Assembly: GCA_028818695.1 (NCBI GenBank)
Contig: JAPPNK010000010.1
Span: 1 to 64,000, forward strand
Source: Candidatus Poribacteria bacterium
GTDB lineage: Bacteria; Poribacteria; WGA-4E; GCA-2687025
DNA: 64,000 nucleotides
Direction: 5' to 3'
This document shows, one piece after another, positions 1-8,144 of this stretch. How positions within the stretch are numbered: position 1 is the first letter of the stretch; every line of letters begins with the position of its first letter. Both the position numbers and the translations under genes were made by a program. The notes below the pieces were generated by a model, which ran no database searches, had not been told where the DNA came from, and saw only the letters and a list, made by a program, of their open reading frames with translations.

Positions 1-30
1 ACGAAATGATTGACTTTGAACACAGATACT

Positions 31-118
31 CCCGCGAAAGCGGGAATCCAGAGTTCTCCCAGGCAGCCTCCGCATTCTAAAACGGCTCTTTAAAGCCAAA
101 ATCATCGCCTATAGAGAC
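31..118 (-). repeat. Dispersed hairpin repeat, long variant (copy 1)
   Basis: The segment holds a 17-nt core in which CCCGC and GCGGG form a short hairpin (31-47). It is followed by about 70 nt that reappear, in the opposite orientation, at 53633-53720: the shared text includes the stretches for AATGCGGAGGCTG, CGTTTTAGA and ATAGGCGATGATTTT. The copy here has a few extra bases (GGCT) in the middle. No gene is seen in 1-137. Confidence 0.75.
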
Positions 119-137
119 TGCCGCCCGTCGATTTTAC

Positions 138-166
138 TTGACGCCTGCGTCTCGGCGGGTTATCTT
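138..166 (+). promoter_or_regulatory. Promoter for the tRNA-Phe/tRNA-Thr pair
   Basis: A -35 box TTGACG (138-143) and a -10 box TATCTT (161-166) are separated by exactly 17 nt. They lie about 35 nt upstream of the first tRNA, the right distance for a sigma70-type promoter with a short leader. A T-run directly after the second tRNA (361-366) could end the transcript. Confidence 0.65.
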
Positions 167-201
167 AAAAAGGCGGTTGCGTTCCCAAGACCGACCAGCG
201 C

Positions 202-277
202 GGCGGGGTAGCTCAGGTGGTAGAGCGAGGGACTGAAAATCCCTGCGTCGGCAGTTCAACTCTGCCTCCCGCCACCA
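202..277 (+). tRNA. tRNA-Phe (GAA)
   Basis: A full cloverleaf is visible. The acceptor stem GGCGGGG pairs with TCCCGCC, the D-arm is GCTC/GAGC, and the anticodon stem AGGGA/TCCCT encloses the loop CTGAAAA, giving anticodon GAA. The T-arm is GGCAG-TTCAACT-CTGCC. The 3' CCA is encoded. It is 8 nt upstream of tRNA-Thr. Confidence 0.95.
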
Positions 278-285
278 ACCAAGAC

Positions 286-360
286 GCCAGCGTAGCTCAG
301 GGGCAGAGCAGCTGATTCGTAATCAGCAGGTCGGTGGTTCAAATCCACTCGCTGGCCCCA
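286..360 (+). tRNA. tRNA-Thr (CGT)
   Basis: The acceptor stem GCCAGCG pairs with CGCTGGC. The anticodon stem GCTGA/TCAGC encloses the loop TTCGTAA, giving anticodon CGT (reads ACG, Thr). The T-arm is GGTGG-TTCAAAT-CCACT. The CCA end is encoded and the discriminator base is C. It follows tRNA-Phe after 8 nt and probably shares its promoter. Confidence 0.93.
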
Positions 361-412
361 TTTTTGCGCCTTTCGTCTCGCCTTTTCTCAACCCGTTTCG
401 ATAGGACTTCCC

Positions 413-1210
413 ATGAACGCCTTCGACCTAACCGGAAAAAACGCGCTCATCACGGGCGGCAGCCGAGGCTTAGGCAAAGCGATGGCGATTGGACTCGCCC
501 GCGCCGGCGCGGCGACGATCATCGCGGCGCGCGACCCTGAACGAATCGCCCAAACCGCCGACGAAATACAGCAAACATACGGACGACCAACCGCCGGCTT
601 CTCATACGACGCCGCCGACGTCGACTCCATACGCCGCCTGTTTCGCCAAACGGCAGAAGCTGCGGACGGACGGCTCGATATACTGGTGAACGCCGCCGGC
701 GTCAACAGGCGCATGCCGACGATCGACTATGCCGAAGCGGACTGGGACTACATCATTGATGTGAACCTGAAAGGCGCTTTTTTCTGCAGCCAGGAGGCGG
801 GAAAACTGATGCTTCCGCGCCGATCGGGCGTCCTCATCCATATCGGGTCGCTCACAACCTACATCGGAACGCCGACGATCGGTCCCTACGGCGCGACAAA
901 AATGGGCGTCCATGCGCTCGTCAAGTCGCTCGCGATTGAATGGGGACCGAGCGGCATTCGCGTCAACGGGATCGCCCCCGGCTGGTTTGAAACCGACCTG
1001 AACCGCGCGGTGTTTCAGCGTCCGGGCTGGCTTGAGACGCTGCTTGACAAGACGCCGCTGGGACGCTCCGGTTTGGGCGAAGACCTTGCCGATGTAGCCG
1101 TCTTTCTCGCCTCAGACGCCGCGCGTTATATTACGGGGCAGATGCTGCCGGTCGACGGCGGATTTTTGGCGGGATGGCACGCAGGGATGATGAATCAACC
1201 GCCTACATAA
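413..1210 (+). CDS. Short-chain dehydrogenase/reductase (SDR family)
   Basis: A 265-residue cytosolic NAD(P)-dependent oxidoreductase of the classical SDR fold. The Rossmann glycine motif TGGSRGLG is at residues 14-21, the structural NAAG motif near residue 100, and the catalytic Ser (HIGSLTTY) and YxxxK (YGATK) in the second half. The C-terminal part ends in the usual ITGQ-x4-DGG stretch. Length and motifs fit gluconate 5-dehydrogenase or 3-oxoacyl-ACP-reductase-like members; the substrate cannot be told from sequence. It stands alone, 53 nt after tRNA-Thr, and faces the convergent PD40 gene. Confidence 0.9.
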   Translation: MNAFDLTGKNALITGGSRGLGKAMAIGLARAGAATIIAARDPERIAQTADEIQQTYGRPTAGFSYDAADVDSIRRLFRQTAEAADGRLDILVNAAGVNRRMPTIDYAEADWDYIIDVNLKGAFFCSQEAGKLMLPRRSGVLIHIGSLTTYIGTPTIGPYGATKMGVHALVKSLAIEWGPSGIRVNGIAPGWFETDLNRAVFQRPGWLETLLDKTPLGRSGLGEDLADVAVFLASDAARYITGQMLPVDGGFLAGWHAGMMNQPPT

Positions 1211-1240
1211 ACGCGGCGCCTCTTGGACTGACGCCATGCC

Positions 1241-2341
1241 TTATTCGGCGGCGTTTTCCTTTTGCGGAGCCTCCGCCTCTTTCACCTCGCCCCACTGGGT
1301 ATGCTTCTTGCCCGCAGGATCGACGGAGAGGAAGCGGCTCTTGCCCGCCAAGACCCACGTCGCGGAGCCGCCGGCGGCGATGCGCACGATCTCTCGCGTC
1401 TCTATATGAATGCGGTAAAGTTCGCTCGGCGAGTTGTCGTCAAGTTCCATATTGAACAGAATCCACTTGCTGTCCGCCGACCAATCGCTAACCCTTGCCC
1501 GCAGCCCGTCTTTGCGGAATGTGAGACGCTCAACATTGGAACCGTCTGGATCCATCACAAAGATGTCGCTGCCGGCGGCCTCTCCTGCCTGCTCTGGACG
1601 GCCAGACGCCATGAACGCGATTTTCTTGCCGTCCGGCGACCACTCGGGATAACTCTCGCTTGCGGCGCTCATCGTCAGATTCACAACGCCGGTTCCGTTT
1701 GCGTTCATCGTATAGAGATGGCTAGGCAAAGGGCCCACGAGTTCAAGCAACACAATATCTTCTTCTCTGGGAGGATCGGATGCGAAGGCAATCTTGCCGT
1801 CTGCAGAGACGGAAGCCCAATACTCATCCTCAATCGGCGTCTCGGTGAGCTGCTCTAGCGTCGTCGCGTCGCGGAAATCCAACGCATAGATGTCTGAAAA
1901 CCGTGAGAGCGGGCTGTTTCTATCGTTCCCCCTGCATGCAAGGCGCCTGCTGTTCGGAAACCACCATGCGCCAGAGATATCGATATGCTCGAATCCCTTG
2001 TTGTTAAGGCGCTCTGTCATGTTGATCAGAAGCCCCGTTTCCAGTTCTAATATGTAGTGCGTGTACAAACCGAACTCGGGCGTATTGGCAATGAAGGAGG
2101 CGTATCGACCGTCCAGGCTCCATTCAGCAGGACCGTTGAAATCCCCCGTCATCCAGAGCCGCCTGTTTTGTCCGTCCCAGTCGATGAGGTACAGTCCGGC
2201 GCTGCGCTCTAAACAGATGGTGGGATTTTCCAGTTTCGTCGCATCTTCCAGCGGCGCATAATCTTCCGCCGGCGCGGACGCGCACAACAGAAGCGAGAGA
2301 GCAACCGCGCAAACAAAGAACAAACCCGAATCTTGGCGCAT
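1241..2341 (-). CDS. Secreted PD40/TolB-like beta-propeller protein
   Basis: An exported protein of about 366 residues made of PD40/TolB-type propeller blades, recognisable by repeated SPDGKKIAF and MDPDGSN units. The N-terminus is a signal peptide (LFFVCAVALSLLLCASAPAEDY). I chose ATG 2341 because AGAGG lies 6 nt upstream; ATG 2344 and TTG 2347 are possible too. It is a paralogue of the gene at 16591-17697: 5' and 3' ends are nearly identical in DNA. Near the C-terminus is SVDPAGKKHTQWGEVK, a form of the tail shared with other secreted proteins in this window. Substrate or partner is unknown. Confidence 0.8.
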   Translation of the reverse strand: MRQDSGLFFVCAVALSLLLCASAPAEDYAPLEDATKLENPTICLERSAGLYLIDWDGQNRRLWMTGDFNGPAEWSLDGRYASFIANTPEFGLYTHYILELETGLLINMTERLNNKGFEHIDISGAWWFPNSRRLACRGNDRNSPLSRFSDIYALDFRDATTLEQLTETPIEDEYWASVSADGKIAFASDPPREEDIVLLELVGPLPSHLYTMNANGTGVVNLTMSAASESYPEWSPDGKKIAFMASGRPEQAGEAAGSDIFVMDPDGSNVERLTFRKDGLRARVSDWSADSKWILFNMELDDNSPSELYRIHIETREIVRIAAGGSATWVLAGKSRFLSVDPAGKKHTQWGEVKEAEAPQKENAAE

Positions 2342-2786
2342 CATCAACCTCTTTATGAAAACCGACCGCGCAACAACGTTTCAGCGCAAACGAACCTCCG
2401 CCGCATGGCTATCATAATCTAAGCGGGCTTTTCGAGGCAACGTCTGTTCTCCGACCGCGTCCCTAGAGTTAGGAGATGTCGGCGTGCGAACGCGGACATC
2501 GGCAGCTCTTTCGCGGCGGTCTCCCAACTTTAGGCATGAGGCGCGATGTCCCTGACCTTATGTCTTAGTTGGGACATGTTGGCGGGCGGATGCGGACGGT
2601 TTCTGCGACGCCTCTAGATTCCCGCTTGCGCGGCAATGACGGTTTGGTTGGCGGCGGCTTTTCCATAAATAGAGAGATCATTCGTTCAACTGTCCCAACT
2701 TTAGGCATGAGGCGCGATGTCCGCCTTGCAATTCTCGGCGCGGGCGGCTACCATCATGAACCCAAAGGAATTGAGGACAACCGCCG
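2342..2786. repeat. Intergenic region built of repeats
   Basis: No gene is seen in this 445-nt gap. It contains a stretch (about 2369-2505) related to 19309-19437, a 30-nt perfect direct repeat (2522-2551 and 2693-2722, containing CCCAACTTTAGGCATGAGGC), and a dispersed hairpin core at 2617-2640 whose left flank (from about 2569) matches the flanks at 19409 and 48195. This is a nest of short interspersed elements, probably inert. Confidence 0.7.
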
Positions 2787-3230
2787 ATGGCTTATGTGAT
2801 TGCCGAGCCGTGCGTTGATGTGAAAGACCTTGCCTGCGTCGCGGTCTGCCCTGTGGACTGCATCTATGAGTTTGAGGGCGAAAACCAGCTGTTCATTCAC
2901 CCCGAAGAGTGCATCGACTGCGACGCTTGTCGACCTGAATGCCCCGTGGAGGCGATCTTTCCGCTGGAGGATGTCCCGTCTCAGTGGCAGCAGTATATCG
3001 AATTGAACAGCGTCATTTTTGAAACGCGCAGCGTTGACGAACGGGTCGGCGGCGGAGCGTTAGAGCCTGTCGAGGACGCGCAGCCTGCTGCCGTTGGCGT
3101 TTCCGCCGGCGAGATGGACGAATTGATTGCGCTGCTTGCCGCGGTCGCGTCCAAAGAGAGCTCCGCCGAGGCTGCGCTTGAGGATGTTCTCGCGGCGTTG
3201 GAAAAGCTCGGCGTTGAGATCGAATCCTAA
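2787..3230 (+). CDS. Seven-iron-type ferredoxin with C-terminal extension
   Basis: A cytosolic electron carrier. Residues 1-55 hold two cluster motifs: CVDVKDLACVAVCPVDC (C-x7-C-x3-C-P, the 3Fe-4S/4Fe-4S pattern of FdxA-type proteins) and CIDCDACRPECPVEA (C-x2-C-x2-C-x3-C-P). Unlike ordinary FdxA (about 105 residues) it has 147 residues; the last 70 or so are acidic, Ala/Glu-rich and unassigned. GAGG lies 10 nt before the ATG. The MDR oxidoreductase follows after 27 nt on the same strand, so the two may be co-transcribed. Confidence 0.85.
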   Translation: MAYVIAEPCVDVKDLACVAVCPVDCIYEFEGENQLFIHPEECIDCDACRPECPVEAIFPLEDVPSQWQQYIELNSVIFETRSVDERVGGGALEPVEDAQPAAVGVSAGEMDELIALLAAVASKESSAEAALEDVLAALEKLGVEIES

Positions 3231-3257
3231 ACCGAAGCCGCCCTGGGAAGAGATCCG

Positions 3258-4283
3258 ATGAGAGCGGCGATCTTTGCTGAACATGGCGGACCGGAGGTTC
3301 TGCGCGTCGAAGAGACGCCTGTGCCTGTTCTCAAACCGGGGGAAGCGCTGATAAAGGTGGAGGCGGGGGCGTTGAACCGTCTCGACCTTGCAGCGCGCAT
3401 TGGACGCCCTGAAGTGGAGCCGATGCCGCATATCGGCGGGCTGGACGTTGTCGGGACGGTCGCCGAGACGGGCGCGGATGTCCAAAACGTCTCGCCCGGC
3501 GACCGCGTCGCAATCTACCCGATTCTTTCCTGTCGAAATTGCAGCTTATGCGCGGCGGGCGATTCGGCGTTATGCCGGCGGCAGCGCGTGTACGGCTTTC
3601 AGACGCAGGGCGGATTTGCCGAGTATTGCGCCGCGCCTGCCGTCAATCTTGAGCGGGTCTCGCCGCTTGCGGACGCCGCCGAAACGTCTGCGCTTTCGAC
3701 AGCGTATCTGACCGCTTGGCGCATGCTTGTCCGCAACGCGCGCCTGAAACGCGGCGAATGGGTTCTCATCCATTCCATCGGCGGCGGAGTCGGCATGGCG
3801 GCGCTGGACATCGCGCGGTATCTTGGCGCGCGCGTTGTCGGCACCGCCAGCGCCGACGCGAAGCTCGAGACGGCGCTTAACGCCGGCGCGGAAGCGGTCG
3901 TCAACTACCGAAAAGAGAACGCCGCCGAGCGCGTCATGCAGATCACGAACGGGGCGGGCGCCGACGCGGTCGTCGATGTGATCGGAGAGGCGACCTGGGA
4001 AATAAGCCTCCAGTGCGCCGCTGTGAACGGGCGGATCGTAACGGCAGGGGTGACAAGCGGTCCTGTCGCGCCGACGAATATCCGCCATTTTTATCAGCGT
4101 CAATTGACGGCGATGGGGTCGGTCGTCGGGGGTCAGGCGGAGTTTCGAACGCTGCTGGCGTTGGCGTCATGCGGATTTTTGCGCCCTGTCGTCGCCCGCC
4201 GTTTTGCGTTAGACGAGATCCGCGCAGCCCATGAAGCGCTGGAATCCCGCGCCTGCGCCGGCAAGGTCGTCATAGAGCCTTGA
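3258..4283 (+). CDS. Zinc-type MDR oxidoreductase (alcohol dehydrogenase/quinone reductase-like)
   Basis: A 341-residue medium-chain dehydrogenase/reductase. It has a GroES-like N-terminal half, the structural-zinc cysteines CRNCSLCAAGDSALC near residues 92-106, and a Rossmann motif (IHSIGGGVGMAAL) near residue 172. The usual catalytic-zinc Cys is replaced (LNRLDLAAR), which points to the quinone-oxidoreductase-like branch that keeps only the structural zinc. Substrate is unknown. GGAAGAG precedes the ATG. It is downstream of the ferredoxin gene. Confidence 0.85.
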   Translation: MRAAIFAEHGGPEVLRVEETPVPVLKPGEALIKVEAGALNRLDLAARIGRPEVEPMPHIGGLDVVGTVAETGADVQNVSPGDRVAIYPILSCRNCSLCAAGDSALCRRQRVYGFQTQGGFAEYCAAPAVNLERVSPLADAAETSALSTAYLTAWRMLVRNARLKRGEWVLIHSIGGGVGMAALDIARYLGARVVGTASADAKLETALNAGAEAVVNYRKENAAERVMQITNGAGADAVVDVIGEATWEISLQCAAVNGRIVTAGVTSGPVAPTNIRHFYQRQLTAMGSVVGGQAEFRTLLALASCGFLRPVVARRFALDEIRAAHEALESRACAGKVVIEP

Positions 4284-4302
4284 GCTGTTCCGTCGGCATT
4301 TT

Positions 4303-4333
4303 GTCATTCCGCGCAAACGGAATCCAGAAGCCG
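4303..4333. repeat. Degenerate hairpin repeat
   Basis: GTCATTCCGCGCAAACGGAA resembles the dispersed core (GTCATTCCCGCgnaaGCGGGAATC) with a weakened stem. The rest of 4284-4465 shows no gene. Confidence 0.45.
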
Positions 4334-4465
4334 CGGTAACCTCCAGCCTCCTCATTCAGTTACATCACTAAAGAGAGGTCAAAGAATTGCGGTTGACGAC
4401 CGCGCATCTTCGGGCTACTCTTTATTTAGTTTATCTTTTAGCGCGGACCATAGCGAGGGCGAGCG

Positions 4466-5308
4466 TTGCCAATCAAGATCATGTTCCTGAAAGCGTATCG
4501 CAAGATGCAGAGCGATATTGAGGAAGCGCGCTCCAAGGTCAAGACGCTTTCATCGGAAAATAAAAGCATACTCAGTGAACTTGAAACCTTTGACGACCGC
4601 GTCGAAGAGCGGGTGGATGAGCGCATCGCCGGGATGAACATATCCCGCCAGCGGTTCGAAGACACGGCGGCGGACCGCGGCGATCTGATTGATTTATACA
4701 CGGAGCGCATCTTCGCCCAGGCATGCTGTTTTGCGCAAAAAAATATCCGGGAGCAGATGCGCCGCGGTCTGTTTATCCTGTTGATTGATCAGCGGAATAT
4801 GGACCCGCAAAACTTTTCCGACTTCCACGAATCGCAGAAAGAGTATCTGGAAAACGAGCGGTTTCAGAGCATTAAGGGCGTCCCGCATATCTTCTCGCCA
4901 AGCGCGGCAGAGGCGCTGGAATGGATGGGAGAGAAGGAGATTCGGCTGGATGAAAACGGCGAGATCATCGCCTATGAGGAGCGGGACGGCGCCATTTTAG
5001 TGGATCTGCGCGGCGTCATGATCAGAACGCGCCAGATGATTGAGGGCGTCCGGACGCACAAGACCGACGCATCCATTGACCAGCTGCTGCGCGGCGGAGC
5101 GAGGCACAACGCCGCCGTGTACGCCTCCTCGCTCAAAGAGGTTCTCACCTCCGTTGTCGTGAGCGAGGAAACGAATTGCGCGACGCAGTTCAACAACGGG
5201 CGCATCGTCCAGTTGTATAACCCCTACAAAGACCGTTTCTACACGCGCGACGAGTATTACAACCGCGCCCTGTGCGAGCAGACCTCCGAGGCTCAGGAGC
5301 TGGCGTAA
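4466..5308 (+). CDS. Coiled-coil protein with diadenylate cyclase (DAC/DisA_N)-like domain
   Basis: Residues 1-60 form a charged, heptad-like coiled coil. The second half carries the signatures of the DAC domain that joins two ATP into c-di-AMP: DGA (174-176), GARHNAA (211-217) and VVSEET (231-236), in the order and rough spacing seen in CdaA and DisA. The canonical RHR is RHN here, so activity is uncertain. There is no membrane segment (unlike CdaA) and no DisA DNA-binding domain. I chose TTG 4466 because GAGGG lies 7 nt upstream; ATG 4481 is an alternative lacking a good site. Its 3' end overlaps the convergent acyl-CoA synthetase gene by 16 nt. The family assignment is mine from motifs. 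Confidence 0.65.
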   Translation: MPIKIMFLKAYRKMQSDIEEARSKVKTLSSENKSILSELETFDDRVEERVDERIAGMNISRQRFEDTAADRGDLIDLYTERIFAQACCFAQKNIREQMRRGLFILLIDQRNMDPQNFSDFHESQKEYLENERFQSIKGVPHIFSPSAAEALEWMGEKEIRLDENGEIIAYEERDGAILVDLRGVMIRTRQMIEGVRTHKTDASIDQLLRGGARHNAAVYASSLKEVLTSVVVSEETNCATQFNNGRIVQLYNPYKDRFYTRDEYYNRALCEQTSEAQELA

Positions 5309-7071
5309 AGCGCGTCGATCTTCTCCTGAAGCGGAGCCAGCGCCTCTTTCCGCTTCACCTTCAACGTCGGCGTCAACTCGTCCGCTTCGATGTCGAATTC
5401 CCGCTCCATGAGCAGAAACACCCTTATGCGTTCAAAGTCTGCCAGCTCGCCTGTATGCTTGTCGATCTCCTCCCGGTAGAGGCTGCGCGTCTTCGAGTGG
5501 TTCACCAGCTCCTCGATCGGCTCGGTCGGCAGCTCTTCGCGCTGGGCGAACTCTTCAAGCGCCGGGAAAGACGGAACGATGACGGCGCCGGCGACCTTCT
5601 GCGCGTCCCCGATGACGACCGCTTCGGCGATATACTGGCTCGCCTTCAGCATGTTCTCGATCGGCTCCGGCGCGACATACTTGCCGTTCGACAGCTTCAG
5701 CAGGTTTTTCTTGCGCCCCGTGATAGTCAGAAATCCGTCCGCGTCGAATTCGCCGAGGTCGCCCGTGTGGAACCATCCGTCGCCGTCGATGACGCTGGCG
5801 GTTTCTTCAGGCAGCTTGAAGTAACCCTGCATGACATGCTCTCCGCGCGTCAGTATTTCGCCGTCCTCGGCGATGCGCGTTTCGATGTCGGGAATGACAG
5901 GTCCGACGGTTCCAAACCTGTAGCCTTCCTCATGGTTGACGGAGATGACGGGGGAGGTTTCGGTGAGGCCGTACCCTTCCAAAATGAGTATGCCGGCGGC
6001 GTGGAAAAATTCAGCGGTGGAAAGCGCGAGCGGCGCGCCTCCGCTGATGAAAAAGCGCAGCCGCCCGCCGACCCGTTCATGCAGCTTTTGAAAAACCAGC
6101 TTGTGCGCAAGCCCGCTCGCAACTTTCAGCCCAAAACCGATCGGCTTCCCGCCGCGGATGCGCGCGCTCTTTTTTCGCCCCTGCTCGATAGACCAGCCGA
6201 AGATCGCTTTTTTGAGTCCAGAGGACGATTCAACGCTCTTGAGAATGCGCTCTTGCAGGCTTTCGTAAAAGCGCGGGACGCACGCCATGACGGTCGGGGC
6301 GACGGTCCCCAGCTCCCCGGCAAGATAACGCAGCCCGCGCGAATAGGCGACGGCGCAGCCCGTCGTGAGCGGCAGAAAATGTCCCGCCATCCGCTCAAAG
6401 ACATGCGACAGCGGCAGGAACGAAAGAAACAGGTCGCTGTCCTCCACCTTCAGAACCTGCAGGCAGCTGCGCATGTTGGCGAGAAAGTTGCCGTGCGTCA
6501 GGATAACGCCTTTCGGATTGCCCGTGGTGCCGGAGGTGTAGATGAGCGTCGCGGTGTCGTCTTGAGAGAGTTCGTTTCGTCGGCGTTCCGTTTCTTCGAC
6601 GGCGCTCGGCTCAGGGTCCTCCGCTTCTAGGCTTTCAAACGGGACGGAGCCTTCCGTCTCGCCGTCTGCCGCGATGACGAAATCCAGATCGGGGCATTCG
6701 TCTTGGACGGCGGCGATTTTCTCCAGCTGCTCCTTGCCGCGGACAAACGCGGCGCGCGCTTCGGCGTCCCGCAGAATATACGCCGCCTGCGAAGCGGGAA
6801 GCGTCGGATAGATCGGAACCGTGACGCACCCGGCGCTGATCGCGGCAAAGTCGATCATCGCCCATTCGAGGCAGTTCTCGCTCAAAATAGCGACGCGGTC
6901 GCCCTGCGCAAGCCCAAGACGAACCAGCCCGGCGGCGAGCCGGTCGATGCGCTCCGACAGCTCGCCGTAGGTTACGGAGACGGTTGTCTTGCCGTCGCTG
7001 TATTGGGCGGCTTCCTTGTCGGGAATTCGGGCGGCGGTCTCTCTGAACCGCGCAATCAAGGTGTCGGACAT
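5293..7071 (-). CDS. Long-chain acyl-CoA synthetase (AMP-binding, FadD-like)
   Basis: A 592-residue ATP-dependent enzyme that activates fatty acids to acyl-CoA through an acyl-adenylate. The AMP-binding P-loop TLIYTSGTTGNPKG is near residue 175, the EGYGLTETSP motif near 345, and the GWFHTGDLGEFD and GRKKNLLKLSNGKYV motifs towards the C-terminus. Length suits the bacterial FadD15-type family. ATG 7071 has AAAGGAG at 6 nt. It is 16 nt downstream of the beta-helix lipoprotein gene and likely in its operon. It converges on and overlaps the DAC-like gene by 16 nt. Confidence 0.92.
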   Translation of the reverse strand: MSDTLIARFRETAARIPDKEAAQYSDGKTTVSVTYGELSERIDRLAAGLVRLGLAQGDRVAILSENCLEWAMIDFAAISAGCVTVPIYPTLPASQAAYILRDAEARAAFVRGKEQLEKIAAVQDECPDLDFVIAADGETEGSVPFESLEAEDPEPSAVEETERRRNELSQDDTATLIYTSGTTGNPKGVILTHGNFLANMRSCLQVLKVEDSDLFLSFLPLSHVFERMAGHFLPLTTGCAVAYSRGLRYLAGELGTVAPTVMACVPRFYESLQERILKSVESSSGLKKAIFGWSIEQGRKKSARIRGGKPIGFGLKVASGLAHKLVFQKLHERVGGRLRFFISGGAPLALSTAEFFHAAGILILEGYGLTETSPVISVNHEEGYRFGTVGPVIPDIETRIAEDGEILTRGEHVMQGYFKLPEETASVIDGDGWFHTGDLGEFDADGFLTITGRKKNLLKLSNGKYVAPEPIENMLKASQYIAEAVVIGDAQKVAGAVIVPSFPALEEFAQREELPTEPIEELVNHSKTRSLYREEIDKHTGELADFERIRVFLLMEREFDIEADELTPTLKVKRKEALAPLQEKIDALYASS

Positions 7072-7087
7072 ATCGGCTCCTTTCAAA

Positions 7088-8038
7088 TTAGCGAAACAAT
7101 CGATCCCCCGCCTCCAGATGCTGCGCGGAGCGGGCGTTGACGATCTCCTCCACCCCGTTCACCTGCTGCCCCTGCGTGTTGAGCGACTTTTCGACGGCGG
7201 CGGGATGGGCGCCGTTGTTGCCTTGTATGAAGTTGTCGTCAAGGCGTCCGCCGTCCTTCACCGCATATCCGCCGTTGCGGGCGATGTTGTTGCTGCGTAT
7301 CTGCGGGGAGGAGGCGCCGCGGCACAACACGCCCGTTTCGCGGTTGTTGCCGATGAAGTTGCGCTCGATGATCGCGTCGGAGCCGTTGTCGCAGAGGACG
7401 CCCCAGACGTTCCCGGCGATGGTGTTGTTGAGTATTTCAGGGGACGCTTGACGGTCGCACTGAATGGCGGCGTCGTTGCCGAGAAAACGGCAATCCTCAA
7501 TGAGCGGCGCAGACGCCTCAACGGCGAGCGCGGCATGGACGCTTGCATTCTCAAACTGGCAGAACTGCGCCTGAACGGAGGAGGAGCGGATATGCGCCTT
7601 TGCGGCAGTGAAACGCGCATGGAGAAAACGGCCGGAGCTGCCCGGCTCCATGAGCGCGCCGTGCCATTTTCGGGAGCGCGGCGCGGCGATGAAAGAAACG
7701 GGCGCGTCGGCGTCTCCTTGCACATACAGCTCGCCGCGCACAATCAGTTTGGAGGCGGGGGAGCTTTCCGCGTCGAAGTGGATGCGCGTTCCGCGCTCTA
7801 TCGTCAGCGCCGCCCCTTCGGGCAGCTCCGCTTCGCCGCGTATGACGATGTGTCCGCTCCATGTCTCGTTTGCGTTCAGCGTTCCTGTTTTGACGCTCAG
7901 TTCGCCGTCGGCGTCCGCGACCGCCGCGCCGTTGACGGGGAAAGCGTCCTGTATGCTGCCGCCGCATGCCGCCGCCCAAGCGAGCGCCGCGGCGAGAAGA
8001 AGAAAGCGAATCGATATGCGCATTGAGGCAGTTTTCAT
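7088..8038 (-). CDS. Exported right-handed beta-helix protein, probable lipoprotein
   Basis: About 316 residues. The N-terminal signal ends in AAAC-GG, a plausible but weak lipobox, so it may be anchored in a membrane. The rest shows parallel beta-helix (PbH1/NosD-like) repeats: runs such as APLIEDCRFLGNDAAIQC, PEILNNTIAGNVWGVLC and AIIERNFIGNNRETGVLC spaced about 23 residues apart. Such helices often bind or cut polysaccharides; no catalytic residues are identified. ATG 8038 lies directly after a -10 box, so the mRNA may be nearly leaderless; ATG 8023 is the alternative. It is likely the first gene of an operon with the acyl-CoA synthetase. Confidence 0.75.
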   Translation of the reverse strand: MKTASMRISIRFLLLAAALAWAAACGGSIQDAFPVNGAAVADADGELSVKTGTLNANETWSGHIVIRGEAELPEGAALTIERGTRIHFDAESSPASKLIVRGELYVQGDADAPVSFIAAPRSRKWHGALMEPGSSGRFLHARFTAAKAHIRSSSVQAQFCQFENASVHAALAVEASAPLIEDCRFLGNDAAIQCDRQASPEILNNTIAGNVWGVLCDNGSDAIIERNFIGNNRETGVLCRGASSPQIRSNNIARNGGYAVKDGGRLDDNFIQGNNGAHPAAVEKSLNTQGQQVNGVEEIVNARSAQHLEAGDRLFR

Positions 8039-8044
8039 ACGTTT

Positions 8045-8073
8045 ATTGTACCACAGGCTGCCGTTTGCGTCAT
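8045..8073 (-). promoter_or_regulatory. Promoter of the beta-helix gene
   Basis: On the minus strand, ATGACG (8068-8073) and TACAAT (8045-8050) are separated by 17 nt. The predicted start lies only a few bases before ATG 8038, implying a leaderless or very short leader. It is back to back with the restriction gene promoter. Confidence 0.45.
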
Positions 8074-8088
8074 GCCCGCGTCCGCCTC

Positions 8089-8117
8089 TTGACAAAACGG
8101 CGCAAAAGGCGCATACT
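8089..8117 (+). promoter_or_regulatory. Promoter of the restriction-methylase gene
   Basis: A perfect -35 TTGACA (8089-8094) is followed after 17 nt by CATACT (8112-8117). The site is about 30 nt before the TTG start at 8145. Confidence 0.5.
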
Positions 8118-8144
8118 CTACCGCAAACAACGCGGAGAAACGCA

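Noticed and set aside
2569-2799. Short open frame in the repeat region before the ferredoxin gene
   Set aside because: It reads through a dispersed repeat (LDSRLRGND) and has no ribosome site or homology that I recognise.
5272-6630. Long open frame opposite the acyl-CoA synthetase gene
   Set aside because: It is the antisense of a clear enzyme with intact motifs; its translation is Arg-rich and without domains. The same applies to the long frames opposite ispG, the GH38-like gene and the sulfatase.
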